Part shown: piece after piece, positions 35,348 through 43,265 of the stretch
How positions within the stretch are numbered: position 1 is the first letter of the stretch
Layout of the letters: each line of letters opens with the position of its first letter
Assembly (NCBI RefSeq): GCF_037031285.1
Contig: NZ_JAYEZO010000001.1
Coordinates: 1,302,001 to 1,366,000, forward strand
Direction: 5' to 3'
Source of the DNA: Halobellus sp. LT62
Lineage (GTDB): Archaea; Halobacteriota; Halobacteria; Halobacteriales; Haloferacaceae
Length of the DNA stretch: 64,000 nucleotides
Position numbers and translations under genes: made by a program
Notes under the pieces: generated by a model
The model's input: the letters and a program-made list of their open reading frames with translations, nothing else
The model's database searches: none
What the model was told of the DNA's origin: nothing

Positions 35348-36436
35348 ATGACCGAGTCGCTGTTCACGCCGTTGGACCTCCGCGGGACGACGGTCCCGAA
35401 CCGAGTGATGGTATCGCCGATGTGTCAGTACTCCGCCGAAGACGGGTTCGCGACCGAGTGGCACCGCGTGCACTTGGGGAGCCGCGCCGTCGGCGGGGCC
35501 GGAATCGTAATGACCGAAGCGACCGCCGTCTCGCCGGCGGGTCGCATCTCGCCGGGCGACCTCGGCATCTGGTCCGACGACCACGCCGACGCCCTGCGGG
35601 AGACGGTCGCGTTTATGCGAGAGCGCGGCACCGTCCCCGGAATACAGCTCGCGCACGCCGGGCGAAAGGGCAGCGTGACGCCGCCGTGGGACGGGGGCGA
35701 CCCGATTTCGCTCGACGACGGCGGCTGGGAAGTGCTCGCGCCGAGCGCCGAGCCCTACCCGCACGCCGAGGGGGAACCGGTTCCCACGCGGGCGATGACC
35801 CGCGACGATATGGACCGCGTGAGAGGGCAGTTCCGTCTCGCCGCCGAACGCGCGCTCGACGTCGGCTTTCAGATCGCGGAGGTTCACCTCGCACACGGAT
35901 ACCTCCTCCACGAGTTCCTCTCACCGGTCACCAACCAGCGCGACGACGAGTACGGCGGCGATTTCGAGAACCGCGCTCGTTTCCCGCTGGAAGTGGTCGA
36001 GACGGTGCGCGAGGCGTGGCCGGACGACCGCCCCGTATTCGTGCGGATCTCCGCGACAGACTGGCTCCCGGATCGTCCCTCGTGGGACCTCGAGGACTCC
36101 GCGCGGCTCGCACCCCTGCTCGCCGAGGCCGGAGCCGATCTGATCGACGTCAGTTCGGGGGGCATCCACCCCGAGCAACGGGTCCCCGAGAGCGGTCCCG
36201 GCTATCAGGTCCCGTACGCAGAGCGCGTACGCGAGGCCACGGACGCGGCCGTCGGGGCCGTCGGCGGGATCACGACGCCCGAGCAGGCTGATCAACTGAT
36301 CAGGAACGAGCGCGCTGATCTGGCGATTCTCGGCCGGGAGCACCTCCGAAACCCCTACTTCACGCTCGAAGCCGCCCACGAACTCGGCGTCGACATCGAG
36401 TGGCCGAAGCAGTACGAGCGCGGTCGATTCCGGTAG
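35348..36436 (+). CDS. Old yellow enzyme-family NADH:flavin oxidoreductase (YqjM-like)
   Basis: 362 residues. An FMN-binding TIM barrel with PNRVMVSPMCQYSAEDG (the thermophilic/YqjM Cys and Tyr) at the N-terminus, GIQLAHAGRKG, the family signature EVHLAHGYLLHEFLSPVTNQRDDEYGGDFENRARFPLEVV (substrate His and catalytic loop), and AILGREHLRNPYF at the end. These enzymes reduce activated C=C bonds with NAD(P)H. The stop codon falls in the first unit of a 21-bp tandem repeat that continues downstream. Confidence 0.92.
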   Translation: MTESLFTPLDLRGTTVPNRVMVSPMCQYSAEDGFATEWHRVHLGSRAVGGAGIVMTEATAVSPAGRISPGDLGIWSDDHADALRETVAFMRERGTVPGIQLAHAGRKGSVTPPWDGGDPISLDDGGWEVLAPSAEPYPHAEGEPVPTRAMTRDDMDRVRGQFRLAAERALDVGFQIAEVHLAHGYLLHEFLSPVTNQRDDEYGGDFENRARFPLEVVETVREAWPDDRPVFVRISATDWLPDRPSWDLEDSARLAPLLAEAGADLIDVSSGGIHPEQRVPESGPGYQVPYAERVREATDAAVGAVGGITTPEQADQLIRNERADLAILGREHLRNPYFTLEAAHELGVDIEWPKQYERGRFR

Positions 36437-36504
36437 GATCGCGGTCGGTTCGACTAGGAGTCCGGTCGATTCCACTCGAAACCCGGTCGGTTCCGCTAGC
36501 ACGG
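36421..36504. repeat. Four tandem copies of a 21-bp unit starting in the OYE stop region
   Basis: CGGTCG recurs at 36421, 36442, 36463 and 36484, an exact 21-bp period. Each unit reads CGGTCGRTTCSRCTMG-like, then diverges. The first unit encodes the last codons and stop of the oxidoreductase; the other three are intergenic. Confidence 0.9.
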
Positions 36505-36577
36505 TTCGCTCGGCTCGTCGATCGAGTAGTCGCTTTCCGGCGCACACGTTTTTGACCGCGCGAACCCTACGCCGAGT

Positions 36578-37567
36578 ATGGCCCCACGCGACTCCGAGGA
36601 GGACCTCCGGGCGCTCGTCGCCGAGTTGGAAGCGACGCTCTCGGCGCTTCGATCCGAACTCGATGAGACCGACGCGTCGTCGGGAACACATTCGGAGCGT
36701 GACGGACGAGCTTCCGGGGAGAATAGCACCGATGCGCCCCCAGACCGCCGATCCCGACGAACGCGACCCCGACGAACGGATTCCCCGCGTCGATCGAGTC
36801 CTCCGCGTCCGCCGTCGCTTTCGGAGCTGTTCCGGTTCACCGAACAGCACACGCTGCCGACGCTCGTCGCGACGCTCGAAGCGACGATCCAGTCGCTGGA
36901 ACTCCTCCGCGGGGCGCTTCGGCTCGCCGATCCGGAACGATCTGCGTTCGACGGCTCCGACCGCGCGGATCGGTCGTCGGCAGCGCGGTTGAGCGACGGG
37001 GTCGCGGGCGTCGGCCGCGGGGCCGTCTCCGGCGTCGAACGGGCGCTCTCGGAGCTGCAGACCGCGCTGTCGGAGGCGGATCTCCCCGAAGAGGAGTCGT
37101 CCAGAACGCTCCTCGAAGACGCCCGACGGCTCTCCGATGAGGTCTCAGGTCGGCTCGCCGAGGCGTCCGGCGAGCGCGACTCATCGGTCTCGGACGCGAC
37201 AACGCAGGCTAGCGGCGTCGAAATCAGCGTCCGGGACGCGCGCGAATCGGAGGGGGCTGCCGACGGACCGGATTCTGCCGACGGATCGGGTTCTGACGAC
37301 GGACGGAAACCCGGTGGAACCGAGACTGGCGACGACTCGCCGGCCGTGGACGTCGAAGCCGAACTCGCATCGATCAAGGACGAGGTAGACGGGCGGTCGG
37401 GGTCGGAAGCCGATGCCGACGCATCAGATTCGTCAGAGAATGACGCGTCGAATACGCCCGAGAATGAGGAATCGGGGAGTCACGGCGACGCATCGGAGAG
37501 TCACGACGACGCATCGGAGGATCGCCCCGACGATTCAGGTGACCGCGACGAGGAGTCGAATTCGTAA
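36578..37567 (+). CDS. Hypothetical acidic protein with RFTEQHTLPTLVATLE core (DUF7547-like)
   Basis: 329 residues. The N-terminus is a short coiled helix (EEDLRALVAELEATLSALRSEL). An Arg/Pro-rich linker leads to the only conserved-looking core, PPSLSELFRFTEQHTLPTLVATLEATIQSLELLRGALRLAD, which I associate with the haloarchaeal DUF7547 family. The last ~110 residues are low-complexity Asp/Ser/Glu with short repeats (for instance SESHDDASE-like units). No signal peptide. Function unknown; the acidic tail may simply be disordered. Confidence 0.75.
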   Translation: MAPRDSEEDLRALVAELEATLSALRSELDETDASSGTHSERDGRASGENSTDAPPDRRSRRTRPRRTDSPRRSSPPRPPSLSELFRFTEQHTLPTLVATLEATIQSLELLRGALRLADPERSAFDGSDRADRSSAARLSDGVAGVGRGAVSGVERALSELQTALSEADLPEEESSRTLLEDARRLSDEVSGRLAEASGERDSSVSDATTQASGVEISVRDARESEGAADGPDSADGSGSDDGRKPGGTETGDDSPAVDVEAELASIKDEVDGRSGSEADADASDSSENDASNTPENEESGSHGDASESHDDASEDRPDDSGDRDEESNS

Positions 37568-37584
37568 CGCGCTCGTCGGGGTGT

Positions 37585-39057
37585 TCAGGGTGAGACGAGC
37601 CGAGCGACCGATCCGGTCTCGCCGCCGCCGTCGCTCTCCTCGGTCGTGAGGACGTAGACGTCGCCACGCTGATCGCGTCCGAAGCCGAGGACGAATCGTC
37701 CGAGGTCGTCGTCCGCAACGTCGACGGGAACGATGTCCCACGGCGGGGTCGAGCCGGGGTCGACCGCGAACAACCGCCCCCGTGCAACGAAATCCGCGAA
37801 GACGTACGCGCCACGCAGCGCACCGACCGAGTCGTCGGCGGCGACGACCCCGCCGATGATCGACACGCCTGAGACGTCCTCGCCGTCGTGGGGGTACTCC
37901 GCGACGGGGTCGACGAAGGGCTCGCCGTTCGGGGTCGTGGTCGGGCACTCGTCAGTTCGAAAGCAGTGCGCACCCTCGCGGACGTTCCAGCCGTAGTTGC
38001 CGCCGCGTTCGAGCAGGTTCAGCTCCTCCCACGCGTTCTGGCCGACGTCGGCGACGTAGCAGTCCCGGCCGTGAAACGAGAGCCGCCACGGGTTCCGAAA
38101 GCCCCACGCGTACTGTTCGTCGAGTCCCTCACGACCGACGAGCGGGTTGTCCTCGGGGATCGCGTAGGGCTTCTCGTCGTCGCCCGCGGTTGCACTGCTT
38201 CCGGCGACGCCCCCGCGGCCGTCCACGTCGATCCGGAGGACGCTCCCGAGCAAGTTCTCCGTGACGTCCTGTCCGTTCCCGCCGTCGACGGCGTCGTACC
38301 AGTCGTCGACGTGACCCGTCCCGACGTCGTTACCCCCACCGCCGTCGCCGAACGCGACGTAGAGGTATCCCTCGGGGCCGAACGCGAGCGCGCCGGCGTT
38401 GTGGTTCGACTGCGGCTGCGGGACTTCGAGGACGGTCCGCTCGTCGGGGTCGTCCTCAGCCGCGCCGGCGTCGGCCACAGCCGAGTCGGCGTCGGCCACA
38501 GCCGGGTCGGGATCGACAGTCAACTCCGCGAGGACGGCCGTGTGACTGAAATTGCTCGGCGTCCCCTCGCGAGACTCGGCGCTGTAGCGGACGTAAAGCC
38601 GGCCGTTTTCGGAAAAATCCGGATGGGCGGCCGCGCCGAGAAGCCCGCGCTCGCCGCCGAGGAGGACGCGTTCTGAGAGGTCGACGAGGGGCGCATCCCG
38701 CCGACCGCCGTCGGTGAGTTCCCAGATCCGACCGTCGCGATCGACGACGAAGCGTCGGTCGGTCCCGGCGGGCGCGACGAAATCGAGCGGCGCGGCGAAC
38801 CCCGTCGCGACCGGTTCGAGTGCGACCGAGGGGTCGGTGAGGTCGGGGCGCGGGCTGTCCGTCTCGGTCGGCGTCGGAATTCGAGGGGGGCGCTCGTCGC
38901 CGCTCGAATCCGATGTTTCCGATCGGGTCGCAGATTGCCCCGATCCGTCCGAGTCGTCCCCACTCTGTGGGGCTTCGACTCCTGCACATCCCGCGAGCGA
39001 CGCGAGTCCCGCGGCGAAGCCGGCTCGGAGGAACTGCCGTCTGCGGCGACTGTCCAT
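37585..39057 (-). CDS. PQQ-dependent sugar dehydrogenase-like lipoprotein
   Basis: 490 residues. Tat motif (SRRRRQFLRAGF) and lipobox (LASLAGC) predict a surface lipoprotein. A low-complexity linker is followed by a six-bladed beta-propeller of the soluble glucose dehydrogenase/Hhip family: FAAPLDFVAPAGTDRRFVVDRDGRIW, ERGLLGAAAHPDF, SNHNAGALAFGPEGYLYVAFGDGG, and NPWRLSFHGRDCYVADVGQNAWEELNLLERGGNYGWNVREG. Such proteins oxidise sugars with PQQ and Ca2+ when the cofactor is available. Whether this organism makes PQQ is unknown. Internal 18-bp direct repeats occur near 38465-38515. Confidence 0.88.
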   Translation of the reverse strand: MDSRRRRQFLRAGFAAGLASLAGCAGVEAPQSGDDSDGSGQSATRSETSDSSGDERPPRIPTPTETDSPRPDLTDPSVALEPVATGFAAPLDFVAPAGTDRRFVVDRDGRIWELTDGGRRDAPLVDLSERVLLGGERGLLGAAAHPDFSENGRLYVRYSAESREGTPSNFSHTAVLAELTVDPDPAVADADSAVADAGAAEDDPDERTVLEVPQPQSNHNAGALAFGPEGYLYVAFGDGGGGNDVGTGHVDDWYDAVDGGNGQDVTENLLGSVLRIDVDGRGGVAGSSATAGDDEKPYAIPEDNPLVGREGLDEQYAWGFRNPWRLSFHGRDCYVADVGQNAWEELNLLERGGNYGWNVREGAHCFRTDECPTTTPNGEPFVDPVAEYPHDGEDVSGVSIIGGVVAADDSVGALRGAYVFADFVARGRLFAVDPGSTPPWDIVPVDVADDDLGRFVLGFGRDQRGDVYVLTTEESDGGGETGSVARLVSP

Positions 39058-39192
39058 ACGGGAACAACGGGACGCACACACAAGGACGGTTCGGCCGATC
39101 GATCGAGACAACGACAGTTGTCGCATAACGGAGGTTGCCGCCGGTCGGTCGGATCCGAACGGCTTACCAGCCGACGGTACCCAGTGAGTGGT

Positions 39193-40209
39193 ATGACAGC
39201 GGCACTCGTCGCCGACGGGGTCCGGAAGTCCTACGGCGACGTGACGGCGCTCGACGGCGTCTCGATCGACGTCGGTCGGGGGGAAGTGTTCGGTCTCGTG
39301 GGCCCGAACGGCGCGGGAAAGACGACGCTGGTCCGCGCGCTCACCGGAACGACTGATATCGACGGGGCGGTGTCCGTTCTCGGACGCGACCCCGAGACCG
39401 TCGAGAAGTCGAAGATCGGACTCCTCCCGCAGTCGTTCTCGCCCGCCGCGCGACTCACGCCCCGCGAACTCCTCGCGCAGTACGGCGGGCGCTACGACGT
39501 GGCGCGCGACCCCGAGAGCGTCCTCTCGGACGTCGGCATCGATAGCGAGACCGCCGAGCAGTGGTACGAAACGCTTTCGGGCGGTCAGAAGCGTCGCGTC
39601 TGCGTCGCAATCGCGCTCGTGAACGATCCGGACGTGCTCTTTCTCGACGAGCCGACGACCGGAATCGACCCGGCGGGCCGCCGCGCGCTGTGGTCGCTGC
39701 TCGACGGCCTCGCCGCCGGCGGAACGACCGTGTTCCTGACGAGCCACTCGATGGCCGAGGTCGAACGGCTCGCCGACCGCGTCGGGTTCCTGAGCGAGGG
39801 CCGACTCGTCGCCGTCGGCCGACCGACCGACCTCATCGACGAACACGGCGGTCGCAGTCGCCTCGTCGTCGAGAGCGAGCGCGCCCGCTCGAACTTGGCC
39901 TTTGACGACGCCGGCTTCCCGTTCGAGACCTCGATGACCGACGGCGTCCTGTCCGTCGAGGGTGTGGGGCCCCGCGAGATCGACGACGTCGTGAGCGCAC
40001 TCGAATCCCGCGGTATCGCGTTCGAGTCGCTGACGTGGAAACAGCCCGACCTCGAAGACGTCTACCTCGAACTCACCGGAGAGCGGTTCGCGGCGGGCGA
40101 TGAGGGGTTCGTCGGCGCTGGCGACGGTGACATCTCCGGTGTTGACGACGGTGACATCGCCGATGTGGGCGACGACGCGTCCGGCTCCGCTCGGGGGAGA
40201 GAGCGATGA
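39193..40209 (+). CDS. ABC exporter ATP-binding protein (ABC-2 type)
   Basis: 338 residues. Walker [15 protein letters not shown] near residue 39, Q-loop LLPQSF, signature LSGGQKRRV, Walker B VLFLDEPTTGIDPAG, and H-loop in LTSHSMAEVERLADR. The C-terminal ~90 residues follow the layout of CcmA/NatA-type ATPases (LTWKQPDLEDVYLELTGE) and end in an Asp/Gly repeat tail. It pairs with the downstream permease, whose start overlaps its stop by four bases. It probably exports a small hydrophobic compound or drug; the substrate is unknown. Confidence 0.92.
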   Translation: MTAALVADGVRKSYGDVTALDGVSIDVGRGEVFGLVGPNGAGKTTLVRALTGTTDIDGAVSVLGRDPETVEKSKIGLLPQSFSPAARLTPRELLAQYGGRYDVARDPESVLSDVGIDSETAEQWYETLSGGQKRRVCVAIALVNDPDVLFLDEPTTGIDPAGRRALWSLLDGLAAGGTTVFLTSHSMAEVERLADRVGFLSEGRLVAVGRPTDLIDEHGGRSRLVVESERARSNLAFDDAGFPFETSMTDGVLSVEGVGPREIDDVVSALESRGIAFESLTWKQPDLEDVYLELTGERFAAGDEGFVGAGDGDISGVDDGDIADVGDDASGSARGRER

Positions 40210-40967
40210 GCCGCCGCCGACGGATCCGCGCGGAGTTCGTCGCGTCGTGGCACGCCTTCCTGCGGCGGCGGACGGCGGTCTTCTTCACCTTCTTCTTCCC
40301 GGCGATCATCGTCGTGATCTTCGGGGCGCTGGTGCAGACGCAACCGACGGGCGGCGGCCTCTTCGCGGAGCCGAAGGGCTACTACATCGCGGGCTACCTC
40401 GCCGTCGTCGTGCTGTTCACGCCGCTGTCGCGGATCGGTAGCACGGTCGCGCGCTACCGCGAGGGGAGCCGCTTCGAGAAACTGGCGACGACGCCGCTGA
40501 CGCGGGGAGAGTGGCTCTTGGCGCAGTCGCTCGTGAACGTCGCCGTGATCGGAGCCGCGGCGCTCCTCCTGCTCGCGCTCTCTGTACTCGTCACCGGCAC
40601 GGCGGTCCCGACGACGCCCGCGACGCTGCTCGTCGTCCCGTTCGTCGCCCTCGGCGTCGTGCTCTTCTGCGGACTCGGCGCGATTATCGGACGCGTCGCC
40701 GACTCCCAAGACGGCGTCATCGCGGCCTCGAACGCCGTCGCGCTTCCTCTCCTGTTCCTCTCGGAGACGTTCGTCACCCCGGATCTGCTGCCCGCGTGGT
40801 TCCGCCCCGCACTCGGGCTGTCGCCGCTGACCTACGTCGCGCGGGGGATTCGCGCAGTGACGTATCCCGAGGCGACGACGGCTGCGCTTCCGAACCTCGT
40901 CGTGGTCGCAGTCCTCGCGGCGGCGTTCTTCGTCGCCGGCGCGTACGCGGTGCCGAGAACGGACTGA
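40206..40967 (+). CDS. ABC-2 type permease
   Basis: 253 residues with six hydrophobic segments. RRTAVFFTFFFPAIIVVIFGALVQTQ is the first span of the ABC-2 family. RYREGSRFEKLATTPLTRGEWLLAQSLVNV is the family coupling-helix region, and GLSPLTYVARGIRAVTYPE is the conserved element before the last span. It forms the membrane part of an exporter with the overlapping ATPase gene (ATGA overlap). Confidence 0.92.
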   Translation: MSRRRRIRAEFVASWHAFLRRRTAVFFTFFFPAIIVVIFGALVQTQPTGGGLFAEPKGYYIAGYLAVVVLFTPLSRIGSTVARYREGSRFEKLATTPLTRGEWLLAQSLVNVAVIGAAALLLLALSVLVTGTAVPTTPATLLVVPFVALGVVLFCGLGAIIGRVADSQDGVIAASNAVALPLLFLSETFVTPDLLPAWFRPALGLSPLTYVARGIRAVTYPEATTAALPNLVVVAVLAAAFFVAGAYAVPRTD

Positions 40968-41025
40968 CCCGTCCGGCCGACCGAGGAGCGAAGTTCCTTA
41001 GTCCGTCACCCGCGAACACCCTGCT

Positions 41026-41490
41026 ATGGCCGAAGACGAGATCGACCACGTCGACAGAGCGATCCTCCACGCGCTCCAAGAGGACGCCCGAAACACGTCC
41101 TCTGGCGACATCGCCGAGCGGACCGGGACGTCGGGCAGCACCGTCCGCAAGCGGATCCAGCGGCTCGAATCTGACGGGATGATCAAGGGCTACAGCGCAG
41201 ACGTGGACTATCAGGCCTCCGGCTACCCGCTCCGGATGCTGTTGTTCTGCACGGCCTCGATCCCGGAACGCGGCGACCTCATCCCGGACATCCTCGAGAT
41301 TGACGGCGTCGTCTCGGTACAGGAACTCGTCACCGGCGAGCGGAACCTCCTCGTCACCGTGGTCGGGGAGACGGACGACGACATCACTCCCGTCGCCCAA
41401 GAGCTACTGGAGATGGGGCTGACAGTGGCCGACGAGGTGCTCGTCCGCAGCCACGAGACGAAACCGTTCGGCGAGTTCGATTCTTCTTAG
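41026..41490 (+). CDS. Lrp/AsnC-family transcriptional regulator
   Basis: 154 residues. HTH (AILHALQEDARNTSSGDIAERTGTSGSTVRKRIQRLESDGMIKGYSADVDYQ) followed by an AsnC ligand domain (LLFCTASIPERGDLIPDILEIDGVVSVQELVTGERNLLVTVVGE). It is the gene just before the dabBA operon, on the same strand. The two palindromes between them are plausible binding sites for it or a relative. Its own start follows the ABC exporter by 58 bp. Confidence 0.9.
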   Translation: MAEDEIDHVDRAILHALQEDARNTSSGDIAERTGTSGSTVRKRIQRLESDGMIKGYSADVDYQASGYPLRMLLFCTASIPERGDLIPDILEIDGVVSVQELVTGERNLLVTVVGETDDDITPVAQELLEMGLTVADEVLVRSHETKPFGEFDSS

Positions 41491-41610
41491 CCGTCTCGGC
41501 ATCGTCGCTGGACGGATCGACAGGTAGCTCTCGGCCGCTGTCTGAGTCGAGCGCCGCAGCAGGGCGACAGGGGCGTCGACGCCGCGGTTTGACCTCTCGC
41601 CGGGAATTGG

Positions 41611-41623
41611 GAACATAATGTTC
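41611..41623. promoter_or_regulatory. Palindromic operator 1 upstream of dabB
   Basis: GAACATAATGTTC is a perfect 13-nt palindrome (arms GAACAT/ATGTTC). Its centre is 31 bp from that of a second GAACA-n3-TGTTC site, i.e. about three helical turns on the same face. Confidence 0.6.
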
Positions 41624-41641
41624 TATAACTCTCTTTCTAGT

Positions 41642-41654
41642 GAACAATCTGTTC
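41642..41654. promoter_or_regulatory. Palindromic operator 2 upstream of dabB
   Basis: GAACAATCTGTTC has perfect 5-bp arms (GAACA/TGTTC). It sits just upstream of the AT-rich GGATTTAATA (41663-41672), the likely dabB TATA region. Confidence 0.6.
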
Positions 41655-41718
41655 GGAATAGGTGGATTTAATAGTCAGTCTGTTCTCGAATCTGGCGAGA
41701 AGATCTGTCACTGCAACT

Positions 41719-41738
41719 GACGACCGGGGTAGGTCGTC
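41719..41738 (+). promoter_or_regulatory. Hairpin in the predicted dabB 5' leader
   Basis: GACGACC/GGTCGTC, 7-bp perfect stem with a six-base loop, ends 33 bp before the dabB ATG. If transcription starts near 41695-41700, this lies in the leader. A role is unproven. Confidence 0.35.
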
Positions 41739-41771
41739 GGGCGGACTGGCAGATCGCCCAGACACCAAAGG

Positions 41772-43265
41772 ATGACAGGACAGAAGCAACCGACGACAAT
41801 CGGAGAGTTACCGGGCGGGGAACCGCAAACGGACGCGCTAACGCCCGTCGCAGTCACGCGACTCACGTGGGCGCTGTTCGTCGCAAGCCTCGGGGGGACC
41901 GTCGGTCAGGCCCTCGGATGGTGGACGTCGCTCCCGTCTGTGGGTCCGTTCGCTATCGACGGGCTGACGCTTCTCCTGTGGGCCGTCGTGACTTTCTTCG
42001 CCGGCATCGTCAACAGCTACTCGCGCCGGTATATGGCAGGGTCCCACGGGATCGAGCGGTTCTTCGGCCGGACGTTCGGCTTCACGCTGGTCGTGATGGT
42101 GCTGGCGGCCGCGGACCACGCGCTGCTTTTCGCCGCCGCGTGGCTGGCGATGGGACTCGTGATGGCCGACCTGATCGGCCACGTTCGCGGCTGGCCGCAG
42201 GCGCAGTCGGCCGCGCGGTTCGCCCGCCGGTACTTCCTCGCGAGCAGCGCGCTTCTCGCTGTTTCCATCGCGGTCCTGTGGTGGGAGACGGGCGCGACGA
42301 CCGTCGCGGGGTTCGCCGCGGCCGGCGAGTCGCTGCCCGCGACGACGGCGTTCGCCGTCTCGGGCACGCTCGTCCTCGCGGCGATGATCCAGTCGGCGCT
42401 GCTGCCGTTCCACGGCTGGCTCCTCGGCTCGATGACCGCCCCCACGCCCGCATCGGCGCTGATGCACGCGGGGTTCGTCAACGCCGGCGGGATCTTGCTC
42501 CTCCGGTTCTCGCCCGTCGTCACCGCGGAGCCGTCGGTGATGCTCGCTATCGTCCTCGTCGGCGCGGTCAGCGCGCTGGGCGGGAAGCTCCTGAAGTCGG
42601 TCCAGACCGACGTCAAACGCCGTCTCGGCTGCTCGACTGTCGGGCAGATGGGCTTCATGATTATGCAGGCCGGACTCGGCTTCTTCGGTGCCGCGATCAC
42701 GCACCTGATCCTCCACGGGTTCTACAAGGCCTACAAGTTCCTCTCGGCGGGGAGCCGAGTCGAGCGGACGAGCCCGACCGCGGACTCCGACGACGGCGCT
42801 CTCGGTCCCGGCGGCGTCGCGGTGACGCTCCTCTCGGCGATCGCCGGCGGCGCGGTGTTCGCCGCGGTAACCGGCAAAGGAACCGGATTCGACAGCGGCG
42901 CGCTGCTGCTGCTGATCGTGGTCCTGACGACGCTGCACGCGGCGCGGACGTCGCTCTCGCAGACCGCACTGTCCGCGTCGGTCCGGATCGCCGCGGTCCC
43001 GCTCGTGTTCCTCCCGGCGATCGCGCTGTACGGAGCGGCCTACCGGGCCGTCGGGGCGGTCCTGCGCGACGTGCCGCTCGTCACCGCACCGGCCGAACTG
43101 ACGGTCGGACACGCCGTCGTGGCCGCCGCGTTCCTCCTCGCCTACTTCGCGATCGAGACGGGCGCGTACCGGCGCAGCCGTCGGCTCTACGTGGCGCTGC
43201 TGAACGCGACCCGGCCGCCGTCTGCGACGCTTCTGACCGCCACGGAGGACTACAATGAGTACTGA
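41772..43265 (+). CDS. dabB: DabB, proton-conducting subunit of a dissolved inorganic carbon transporter
   Basis: 497 residues, very hydrophobic, in the NADH dehydrogenase subunit 5/MrpA (proton-conducting transporter) family: MQSALLPFHGWLLGSMTAPTPASALMHAGFVNAGGILLLRFSP (discontinuous helix with the key Lys/His region), then KLLKSVQTDVKRRLGCSTVGQMGFMIMQAGLGFFGAAITHLILHGFYKAYKFLSAGS. It lacks the rest of complex I in the neighbourhood and is followed by a DUF2309 gene overlapping by 11 bp. That pair defines the DAB complex, which uses ion flow to drive CO2 hydration to bicarbonate inside the cell. Confidence 0.9.
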   Translation: MTGQKQPTTIGELPGGEPQTDALTPVAVTRLTWALFVASLGGTVGQALGWWTSLPSVGPFAIDGLTLLLWAVVTFFAGIVNSYSRRYMAGSHGIERFFGRTFGFTLVVMVLAAADHALLFAAAWLAMGLVMADLIGHVRGWPQAQSAARFARRYFLASSALLAVSIAVLWWETGATTVAGFAAAGESLPATTAFAVSGTLVLAAMIQSALLPFHGWLLGSMTAPTPASALMHAGFVNAGGILLLRFSPVVTAEPSVMLAIVLVGAVSALGGKLLKSVQTDVKRRLGCSTVGQMGFMIMQAGLGFFGAAITHLILHGFYKAYKFLSAGSRVERTSPTADSDDGALGPGGVAVTLLSAIAGGAVFAAVTGKGTGFDSGALLLLIVVLTTLHAARTSLSQTALSASVRIAAVPLVFLPAIALYGAAYRAVGAVLRDVPLVTAPAELTVGHAVVAAAFLLAYFAIETGAYRRSRRLYVALLNATRPPSATLLTATEDYNEY

